Shown here in pieces: positions 52,382 to 58,869 of a stretch of 64,000 nucleotides of DNA. The position numbers and the translations under genes were made by a program. Within the stretch, counting starts at the first letter, position 1, and each line of letters opens with the position of its first letter. Below the pieces are notes generated by a model, which was not told where the DNA came from, searched no databases, and saw nothing but the letters and a program-made list of their open reading frames with translations. This DNA comes from Nonlabens tegetincola (GTDB taxonomy: Bacteria; Bacteroidota; Bacteroidia; Flavobacteriales; Flavobacteriaceae), in assembly GCF_002954355.1 (NCBI RefSeq), contig NZ_MQVV01000014.1:186001-250000 (forward strand). The letters are read 5' to 3'.

Positions 52382-53650
52382 ATGAAACTCTTAATAGGTA
52401 TAGCGTTTTTCCTTCAGGTAAGCATTCTTGTGGCTCAAAATCCACAACAGGTTGTTTCTCCTGGGCAGCAAGGTTATCCTACAAACAATGCTTCGCAAGG
52501 AGGAAATTATTCTTCCATTGATCAAAAGCAAGTAGGTAGTGATGCCGTTGTAGCCCAGCAAGGTACAGCAAATGCTTCTTTTATTGAACAAACGGGAACT
52601 AGTGTAACAAATCGCAACACAGTTTCTGTTTTACAATGGGGAAATGTACAACCAGGAACCAGTGGTGAGCAGAATTATTCTGACATAAAACAAAATGGAG
52701 CTGGTAACCAGTACACGCTAATTCAGCAAGGCGATATGAATGAAAACTTTGGTACTCAAGTAGGAGATAACAATAAAGTTCTTGTACAACAAGGCGCAAC
52801 TATTCCTCAACAAGCACAAAATAACCTAACTCTAGTAAACCAAAATGGTTCACAGAATTATGCACAGGTTCAACAGCGTTTTGACAACAGTCGTGCGCAA
52901 ATAACACAGCATAATGTAGGAAGTGCCGGAATAGGTAACCGTTCTTATACAGAACAAATTGCAAATCCTAATCAAAGTGCAGGTCATACTGCTATTGTAT
53001 CACAATATGGCGACGATAACGAGGCGATTCAAAAACAAAGTGGATTTATCTTCTTTCCAAATAACAATGGGAATTACGCTCAAATCGATCAAGGTGATTC
53101 AACAACTGCAGCTCATGGAAATGTCGCTCAACAGTTACAAGCTGGTGATGACAACGAGGCGTATATTACTCAATATGGTAATGACAACACAGTATTCCAA
53201 GAGCAATGGGGCAAATCAAATACAGCAATAGCCTCACAGAATGCAAGTTCTTTGACAGGTGATTCTAATTACATAGAACAATATCAAGCAGGAACTCATA
53301 ATCTTGCTAGTGCAACACAAAATGGATCAAATAATCATGCTTATCAGGAACAATATCTTTCTCACAATACCTCAATTATTACTCAAAACGGTGGTCAAAA
53401 TGGTATGAACGAGGCGATAAGTTTACAGCGTGGTTTACATAACAACTCTTTGATACAACAACAAGCAAGTAACAACTTTGCCTCTGTAGATCAAGTAGGT
53501 AACGGTCATACAAGTGTGATTCAACAAAATCAAGGAAGTGTAACACCAAATGCTGGTTCAAACAGTGCTGTTGTTATACAACGTAATGCAAATGTTTCTC
53601 TAGCAGGATACTCAAGAAGAGCCGCTGCTACAAGAGCACACCAATTTTAA
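52382..53650 (+). CDS. Large curlin-repeat protein 4 (CsgA-like amyloid subunit)
   Basis: The 422-residue protein is the most divergent of the four large curlins. The signal peptide ends ILVAQ. Curlin units include VAQQGTANASFIEQTGTS and YQEQYLSHNTSIITQ. The central block reads NPNQSAGHTAIVSQYGDDN, with Trp replaced by Tyr, and the C-terminus NSAVVIQRNANVSLAG ends ATRAHQF. It lacks the TTCTAAAT leader found before the other three, so its expression or translation may differ. Confidence 0.87.
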   Translation: MKLLIGIAFFLQVSILVAQNPQQVVSPGQQGYPTNNASQGGNYSSIDQKQVGSDAVVAQQGTANASFIEQTGTSVTNRNTVSVLQWGNVQPGTSGEQNYSDIKQNGAGNQYTLIQQGDMNENFGTQVGDNNKVLVQQGATIPQQAQNNLTLVNQNGSQNYAQVQQRFDNSRAQITQHNVGSAGIGNRSYTEQIANPNQSAGHTAIVSQYGDDNEAIQKQSGFIFFPNNNGNYAQIDQGDSTTAAHGNVAQQLQAGDDNEAYITQYGNDNTVFQEQWGKSNTAIASQNASSLTGDSNYIEQYQAGTHNLASATQNGSNNHAYQEQYLSHNTSIITQNGGQNGMNEAISLQRGLHNNSLIQQQASNNFASVDQVGNGHTSVIQQNQGSVTPNAGSNSAVVIQRNANVSLAGYSRRAAATRAHQF

Positions 53651-53656
53651 AAATCT

Positions 53657-53692
53657 AAGAAGCTGGAGAAATCACAACTCCGGCTTCTTTTA
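53657..53692 (+). terminator. Stem-loop after curlin 4 (terminator or attenuator)
   Basis: Stem AGAAGCTGGAG / CTCCGGCTTCT (53658-53668 / 53678-53688, one G-U wobble), followed by TTTTAAT, immediately before the short curlin-like gene. Read-through here would be needed to express csgEFG. Confidence 0.65.
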
Positions 53693-53706
53693 ATAAAATA
53701 AGAGAT

Positions 53707-54210
53707 ATGAAATATTTACTAATAGTTCTTCTGTTTTCCGCTTTCGCGAAAGCGCAAACATACGTGGATGATCAAAATCTAGTTAATGGAGGAAATTTAC
53801 AGACAGAAAATGCCCAGCTTAATGTAGCTACCACTACAACACAACAAAACGCTGCAAGAGGTAATACAACTCAAAATAATTCGGTATTTATCGCGCAAGT
53901 AGGTGTAAACAACTTGGCACTTACCAATGTAGCATCGAATAATGCTGAGGTTAATATTACTCAATCAGGATCTTACAATTTAACTGATTTGAGAATTAAT
54001 TCTCTTGTTGTTAGACAAAATGTAAATCAAAATGGAGTAGGAAATCAATACTATAACTATAGTACTCAAGGTAATTTACTCAATGTTGCCAACGTAAATC
54101 AAGAAGGAAATTACAATACTACAATTAGTGTAGGTAACAATAGTGTGACTGAGAGAGTGAGAGTAAACCAGCAAGGAATAGGAAGTACCGTATATGTACT
54201 TCATTATTAA
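53707..54210 (+). CDS. Short curlin-like protein, possible nucleator
   Basis: The 167-residue protein has a signal peptide ending AFAKAQ, encoded by a palindrome copy. It has about six degenerate curlin-like units (VFIAQVGVNNLALTNV, VNITQSGSYNLTDLRI, VRQNVNQNGVGNQYYN, VNQEGNYNTTISV, VNQQGIGSTVYVLHY). Length is close to E. coli CsgA/CsgB (about 151 aa). Being single, short and divergent, it may be the CsgB-type nucleator or a capping subunit; this is inference. It begins 3 bp before csgE. Confidence 0.75.
   Translation: MKYLLIVLLFSAFAKAQTYVDDQNLVNGGNLQTENAQLNVATTTTQQNAARGNTTQNNSVFIAQVGVNNLALTNVASNNAEVNITQSGSYNLTDLRINSLVVRQNVNQNGVGNQYYNYSTQGNLLNVANVNQEGNYNTTISVGNNSVTERVRVNQQGIGSTVYVLHY
53740..53753. 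repeat. Dispersed palindrome GCTTTCGCGAAAGC (copy 10, in a signal peptide)
   Basis: Perfect 14-bp palindrome encoding Ala-Phe-Ala-Lys-Ala just before the cleavage site of the short curlin-like protein. Confidence 0.85.
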
Positions 54211-54213
54211 TCA

Positions 54214-54948
54214 ATGAAGAGATTTAAATATTTAATAGCATTCGTTTGTTTAATAGCTGCTTTTACTAGCGCACAAGAATCTCTTTACAATAGAACAGTG
54301 GCAGCAGAAATTGTGCTGGAGCAACAAGCTGAAAATATTGTGATTAAAGCACTTGCTGTAAACAAAACTCAAGTTGATACAGGTATCAGCTATAAGTTTA
54401 CTGTTTTTACTAAAGACAGTTTAAATAATTCTAGTAAAAATGAACAAAAAGGTAATGGTGTGGTCAAGGCTGGTATTAAAGCCCTTTTAGGTACTACACA
54501 GGTAGGAATTAACATTCCAGAAGAAATAAAAATAATGGTACTTATTTATGATCAACTGGATCAATTAATAGGTAAAAAAATAGAAACTATAGCGCCCTAT
54601 ACTACACAATTGGTAACAGCAAACCAATATCGAAATGACGATGAATATCTAGGGTTTAGGGGAATAGTAACTAATAAAACAAGAACAAAACCAGGTAAGG
54701 ATTTTTATATTGAATTCTTCCGATTATATAAAAAATACAATGTCAATAGTGATAAAATCGTCGTTGTCAGGGAAGTGTTTGGTCAGGGACGTACTTCACA
54801 AATTCAAATACAAGTAGGCTTTACCAAGTTAGAGCCCTTTGTACTCAGCCCACAAAAAAAATACATTGAATATATGGCCTCGCGTATGCTTCAACTAGTA
54901 TATATCGAGCTACAAAAAATGAAAGAAAAAGAAACTCGAGAATATTAA
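54214..54948 (+). CDS. csgE: CsgE-type curli secretion factor with extra N-terminal domain
   Basis: The 244-residue protein is about twice the length of E. coli CsgE (129 aa). The signal peptide ends TSAQ. The CsgE-like part is C-terminal (about residues 150-235: GKDFYIEFFRLYKKYNV ... TSQIQIQVGFTKLEPFVLSP ... YIEYMASRML) and matches E. coli CsgE in order and spacing (GHDFYRAF ... WITITVNQDVIFQTFLFP). Residues ~22-125 form a separate beta-sandwich-like domain resembling CsgH/CsgC (YKFTVFTKDSLNNSSKNEQKG ... GTTQVGINIPEEIKIMVLIYDQLDQLIGKK). CsgE caps CsgG in the periplasm and delivers subunits; the extra domain might prevent premature amyloid formation (inference). Confidence 0.85.
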   Translation: MKRFKYLIAFVCLIAAFTSAQESLYNRTVAAEIVLEQQAENIVIKALAVNKTQVDTGISYKFTVFTKDSLNNSSKNEQKGNGVVKAGIKALLGTTQVGINIPEEIKIMVLIYDQLDQLIGKKIETIAPYTTQLVTANQYRNDDEYLGFRGIVTNKTRTKPGKDFYIEFFRLYKKYNVNSDKIVVVREVFGQGRTSQIQIQVGFTKLEPFVLSPQKKYIEYMASRMLQLVYIELQKMKEKETREY

Positions 54949-54966
54949 TAACTAAAAACCAAAATC

Positions 54967-55395
54967 ATGCTCAAATCGATTACAACAATGCTCACGTTGT
55001 TTATGGTTATTCTGTTAAGCTCAACAACAGATTCCCAAGCTCAACAATTAGTGTACAGACCTATTAATCCAGCCTTTGGTGGCGATACTTTTAATTATCA
55101 ATGGTTGGTTCAAAGTGCCGAATTACAAAATAAATTTACTGATCCCAATGAAGCAGCTCTTGCAGAAGATGAGTCTGCATTAGATGCTTTTGCTCAAGGT
55201 TTGAATAGACAACTTTTAAGTTCGTTATCTCGTAGTTTATTAAACTTACAATTTGACAGCAGTCAGGATCTAGAACCAGGTACCTTCAGTTTTGGAAATC
55301 TTGAAGTTGAAGTCTTGGAATCTTTAGAAGGATTGGTAATAAATATTTTAGATACAACTACAGGTGATCAGACTCAGGTAGTCGTTCCTCAATAA
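54967..55395 (+). CDS. csgF: Curli assembly protein CsgF
   Basis: The 142-residue protein has a signal peptide ending SQAQ, directly followed by the CsgF signature QLVYRPINPAFGGDTFNY and LVQSAELQNKFTDP, which correspond to the CsgG-binding N-terminus and first helix of E. coli CsgF. A helical middle (LNRQLLSSLSRSLLNLQFD) and a beta-rich C-terminus follow. It binds the CsgG pore on the outer surface and couples secretion to nucleation. It sits between csgE and csgG, with 13 bp to csgG. Confidence 0.92.
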   Translation: MLKSITTMLTLFMVILLSSTTDSQAQQLVYRPINPAFGGDTFNYQWLVQSAELQNKFTDPNEAALAEDESALDAFAQGLNRQLLSSLSRSLLNLQFDSSQDLEPGTFSFGNLEVEVLESLEGLVINILDTTTGDQTQVVVPQ

Positions 55396-55408
55396 ACCAA
55401 CCTTTATT

Positions 55409-56935
55409 ATGAGACTTTTTAAACTAGTAGTGATACTACTGGCCTGTATGATTTTGCAGGGATGTGGTGCCTACTTTAACCAGCCTTTAGATACTCAAGA
55501 CGCTAGAATAGGTGAGACTACAAAAGTTACTGATCGCTTGCGTAATCTTCCACCACCTATCATACCAGCAGTTGTAGGAGTATATAAATTTGAAGACCAA
55601 ACAGGACAATTTAAATTGAGTGAGGTAGGAAGTACCTTTAGTAACGCTGTTACTCAAGGAGGAACAACTATCCTAATTAAAGCTCTTGAAGATTCTGGAT
55701 GGTTTAGACCTATCGAGAGAGAAAATCTTACCAATCTAATTACAGAACGTAATTTGATACTAGATACTCGTCGCTCTTATGCCAAGCAAAGCAACACTCA
55801 AATGAAGGATTTGGATCCTTTATTATATGCAGGTATCTTAATTGAAGGTGGTATTGTATCGTATGACACAAATGTTCTCACCGGTGGCGCAGGAGCTAGA
55901 TACTTTGGCGCTGGTGGTTCAACAAAATACCGCCAAGATCGAGTAACTGTTTATTTGAGAGCAGTTTCTACTAAAAGTGGTGAAATATTAAAAACCGTAT
56001 ATGTTTCAAAAACTATTTTCTCACAAGCAGTTGATGCTAGTCTTTTTAGATATGTGAGTTTTCAAAGATTGCTAGAGGCAGAAACTGGTTTTACTAGAAA
56101 TGAACCAGGACAGCTTGCTATTAAAGAAGCCATTGAAAAGGCAGTAGAATCTTTGATTATAGAAGGTATAACTGTAAACCTATGGTCGCCTGCTGGTGGT
56201 CAAGAAGTTGCTACAGCCATGGTTCGTAAGTACAATAAAGAGAAAGAAGTGGCAGAGCGTACTGATGTGTATCAACGTGATCTACTACAACGCCGTAGTA
56301 AATTAAGAATTGATTTGGGCGCTGGTGGAACTTACATGCAAGGTGATTTGCCCAATGCCGATTATGAACACCATTTTAATGTAGGTCTTAAATACAACTT
56401 TAACCCATACCTAGGTGTGCGTGGAAATCTTAGTCAGTTGCGATTAAACAACGAGGGCTTGTTTAATGAACAATTTCGCACTGCCGATTTAAATGCCGAA
56501 GTTACCTTACTACCTTTTGAATCTTTTACTCCACATGTTTATGGTGGAGCAGGAGTTTTGGCTGTAAATGGTATTTCAAATTTTGAACCTAAACTACAAG
56601 TAGGAGCAGGCTTTGAATATGCCTTAACTCCTAGTTTTGGAATTCAAGCTTTTGGTGAATATAACATGACATTTACCGACGAGCTGGACGGAACCGTGGC
56701 AGGTAAACGAGATGATAACTATTACAGAGTAGGAGTAGGTCTCAATTTTTATCTAGGAGATAATCAAGCGAAACAAAACAATCTTACTAAACAACAACGT
56801 AAAGCTAGACGCCGTCAAAAACGTAGTGAGCGCAAGCAATTGAGAGAAAGTTTGAAAAAAGCTAAAGAATTAGATGCGCTTTCTCGTCCTGCTCAACAAG
56901 ATGATAATTCAAACGGATCTACTAACTCAAACTAA
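55409..56935 (+). CDS. csgG: CsgG curli secretion pore with C-terminal beta-barrel extension
   Basis: The 508-residue lipoprotein is nearly twice the size of E. coli CsgG (277 aa). Lipobox LQGC gives Cys19. Residues ~20-265 are the CsgG pore-forming lipoprotein: LDTQDARIGETTKVTDRL, IIPAVVGVYKFEDQTGQFK, GGTTILIKALEDSGWFRPIERENL, RRSYAKQ and ILIEGGIVSYDTN. Residues ~295-450 add an outer-membrane porin-like barrel (LRIDLGAGGTYMQGDL ... GGAGVLAV ... YYRVGVGLNFYLG). The last ~50 residues are highly basic, then Asn/Ser-rich. CsgG forms the nonameric outer-membrane channel; the extension is not part of the classical protein. Confidence 0.93.
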   Translation: MRLFKLVVILLACMILQGCGAYFNQPLDTQDARIGETTKVTDRLRNLPPPIIPAVVGVYKFEDQTGQFKLSEVGSTFSNAVTQGGTTILIKALEDSGWFRPIERENLTNLITERNLILDTRRSYAKQSNTQMKDLDPLLYAGILIEGGIVSYDTNVLTGGAGARYFGAGGSTKYRQDRVTVYLRAVSTKSGEILKTVYVSKTIFSQAVDASLFRYVSFQRLLEAETGFTRNEPGQLAIKEAIEKAVESLIIEGITVNLWSPAGGQEVATAMVRKYNKEKEVAERTDVYQRDLLQRRSKLRIDLGAGGTYMQGDLPNADYEHHFNVGLKYNFNPYLGVRGNLSQLRLNNEGLFNEQFRTADLNAEVTLLPFESFTPHVYGGAGVLAVNGISNFEPKLQVGAGFEYALTPSFGIQAFGEYNMTFTDELDGTVAGKRDDNYYRVGVGLNFYLGDNQAKQNNLTKQQRKARRRQKRSERKQLRESLKKAKELDALSRPAQQDDNSNGSTNSN

Positions 56936-56941
56936 ACAATC

Positions 56942-58408
56942 ATGAAATACACAACATACATTCTGCTAGGACTGCTACTCATGTTGACGGGTTGTAGTGA
57001 AGATACTATCGAGATTAATGGTAAAGGGATTATTAAAGGTAGGGTAGTAGAGGATATCACTTTTTTACCTCTTGAAAATGTAAAAATATCAACAAATCCA
57101 CAAACCAATGTCGTATTTACCGATGTAGATGGGAATTTTGAAATAGAGGTTGAAGAAGGACAATATGCTGTACAAGCCCAAAAGGATGATTTCTTAGCAT
57201 CATTTGAAAGCGCCGATGTCTTTACAGGAGAAACCGTAGAACTTGTTTATGAACTTAAACCATCAACAGCAAACAATCAACCACCAGCTACACCGTCATT
57301 GGTTGCTCCAGTGGATAATGCCGTTGATCAACCCTTTGAACTTACCCTAGAATGGAGTTCTGTCGATCCTGATGAGGACGAATTAAAATTTACAGTTTTA
57401 CTTAGAAACAGCAGGGATAATACGGTAGAAACTTTTGAAGATATTACCGAGGAAACACTAGATGTGCAAGTGGCTTTTAATACTACCTATTTTTGGCAAG
57501 TAATTGCAAATGATGAAATCAACACACCTGTAAACAGTCCGGTATTTACTTTTTCAACAGCAGACTTTCCGTTAAACAGATTCCATTTCGTGAGAAAATC
57601 AGGTTCTAACAATCAAATTTTTAGTGCCGATGGCGATGGAGTAGAAATAGCACTTACTGATGCCACAACTAATTCTTGGAGACCACGAATCAATCGTACC
57701 GCAAATAAGATAGCTTTTTTACGAAATGTGGGTGCTCAAATCCACGTATTTACTATGGATCCAGATGGCAATAACCAGCAACAAATAACAAGTCAAATAC
57801 CAGTTTCAGGGTTTAATCCTGATGAAATAGACATCACTTGGTCAGATGATGGTTCCTTGATTTATTATCCTGTACAAGACCGGTTGTACAGCATTCAATT
57901 GGATGGAACAGGATTAACACAAGTACATCAAACGACGGGTAATCTAATTACCGAAGTTGATTTTAATAACGGTATTCTAGCGGTAAAGACTAATAATTTA
58001 TCCGGCTATAACTGCGAGATTTATACTATTGATACTGTAGGTAATGTGCTCGATGTGGTTTTAACTGGAGTGACTGGAGCTGTAGGTGGTATTGATCTAA
58101 GTGCCGATAATTCTCAAATTTTATACACACGTGACGCTAGTGGATTTGAAAACCAGCAGTATCGCAGGCTAGATGTTAATGCTTACGTCTACAATTTCAA
58201 TACCATGAATGAGGTTAATGTGAGCTTTAATAAGGATCCAGGGACTAATGATCTGGACGTTCGTTTTTCACCGACTGAGGCTTCCATAATTGTGTACAAT
58301 CAAGACAACGATGGAATCACGCCAGGTAAAGTACAAACACTAGCCATATTAGTACCTGATACACGTGAAGATGAATTTACAAACGCAATGATGCCAGACT
58401 GGAAATAA
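56942..58408 (+). CDS. Lipoprotein with regulatory-like, FnIII and TolB-like propeller segments
   Basis: The 488-residue lipoprotein (lipobox LTGC, Cys18) starts 6 bp after csgG and is the last gene of the operon. Residues ~28-100 look like a carboxypeptidase-regulatory-like domain (GIIKGRVVEDITFLPLENVKI ... TDVDGNFEIEVEEG). Residues ~115-205 are FnIII-like (PATPSLVAPVDNAVD ... TTYFWQVIANDE). Residues ~210-480 show TolB/WD40-like strands (NQIFSADGDG, RINRTANKIAFLRN, VFTMDPDGNNQQQITSQ, ITWSDDGSLIYYP). It has no counterpart in the E. coli csg operons. Position suggests a surface accessory, such as a fibre anchor; this is inference. Confidence 0.75.
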   Translation: MKYTTYILLGLLLMLTGCSEDTIEINGKGIIKGRVVEDITFLPLENVKISTNPQTNVVFTDVDGNFEIEVEEGQYAVQAQKDDFLASFESADVFTGETVELVYELKPSTANNQPPATPSLVAPVDNAVDQPFELTLEWSSVDPDEDELKFTVLLRNSRDNTVETFEDITEETLDVQVAFNTTYFWQVIANDEINTPVNSPVFTFSTADFPLNRFHFVRKSGSNNQIFSADGDGVEIALTDATTNSWRPRINRTANKIAFLRNVGAQIHVFTMDPDGNNQQQITSQIPVSGFNPDEIDITWSDDGSLIYYPVQDRLYSIQLDGTGLTQVHQTTGNLITEVDFNNGILAVKTNNLSGYNCEIYTIDTVGNVLDVVLTGVTGAVGGIDLSADNSQILYTRDASGFENQQYRRLDVNAYVYNFNTMNEVNVSFNKDPGTNDLDVRFSPTEASIIVYNQDNDGITPGKVQTLAILVPDTREDEFTNAMMPDWK

Positions 58409-58567
58409 CATTATCTCAAAAATGGGAATAGCTGTCGTTTATCCTGTACATTGTGCGTAACAATGTCGTTTAAACTGTCCCTGAGCAAGATAGTTTATAG
58501 GATATCTGAATAGGATACTTACGCAACTTCACTATTTTTAAACGGCTATTCCCTAGGGATAATATAT

Positions 58568-58620
58568 AAAAAAAATAATGCCTGAGAAGAGTATAGGGAA
58601 ACTCTTCATCAGGCATCTTT
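58568..58620 (-). terminator. Strong hairpin, best as minus-strand terminator
   Basis: Stem ATGCCTGAGAAGAGT / ACTCTTC-A-TCAGGCAT (58578-58592 / 58601-58616, one bulged A). The U-tract is on the minus strand (A8 at 58568-58575); the plus-strand side has only CTTTCATT. It may also end the curli transcript on the plus strand with lower efficiency. Confidence 0.6.
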
Positions 58621-58652
58621 CATTCTAAATATCTATAAACCGTTATGTTTTA
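58568..58652 (-). ncRNA. Candidate small RNA downstream of the curli operon
   Basis: On the minus strand a TAnnTTTG-type -7 element (TATATTTG, plus coordinates 58660-58667) would start transcription near 58652, and the hairpin with its U-tract would end it near 58568, giving an RNA of about 85 nt. No convincing -33 element was found. Speculative. Confidence 0.25.
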
Positions 58653-58869
58653 GACGACACAAATATACAGATGAAAGGTTTATTTGTTAGATTAATTACA
58701 TAATATTTAGCATTTGTTCAATAAATAATGCATTTCATCGATGTGGTTAGTAATTCGAATTAAAAAAATGTGTTAAGGTTAAATTGCTTAGTGATTTTTA
58801 ATTTTCAATCAACCTTAATTACATGTTAATGTCATCATTTATAATTTCGGCTGCGAGTATCTTTATGCT

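Larger units (their letters stand above)
58409..58869. other. Intergenic region after the curli operon
   Basis: 461 bp without a supported protein gene. It contains a wide inverted repeat GGGAATAGC / GCTATTCCC (58424-58432 / 58545-58553), a strong hairpin at 58578-58616, a TTCTAAAT element followed 13 bp later by an ATG that stops after two codons (58623-58652; a possible decayed curlin leader) and a minus-strand TATATTTG (58660-58667). The ndh leader occupies the right end. Confidence 0.5.

Noticed and set aside
49252-53561. Several 60-95-residue antisense ORFs across the curlin genes
   Set aside because: They mirror the repetitive Gln/Asn codons of the curlins and lack any start context or homology.
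48268-53650. Ice-binding or RTX-type repeat protein array
   Set aside because: The repeat is Q-x-G-x2-N rather than T-x-T or GGxGxDxxx, and csgEFG follow directly.
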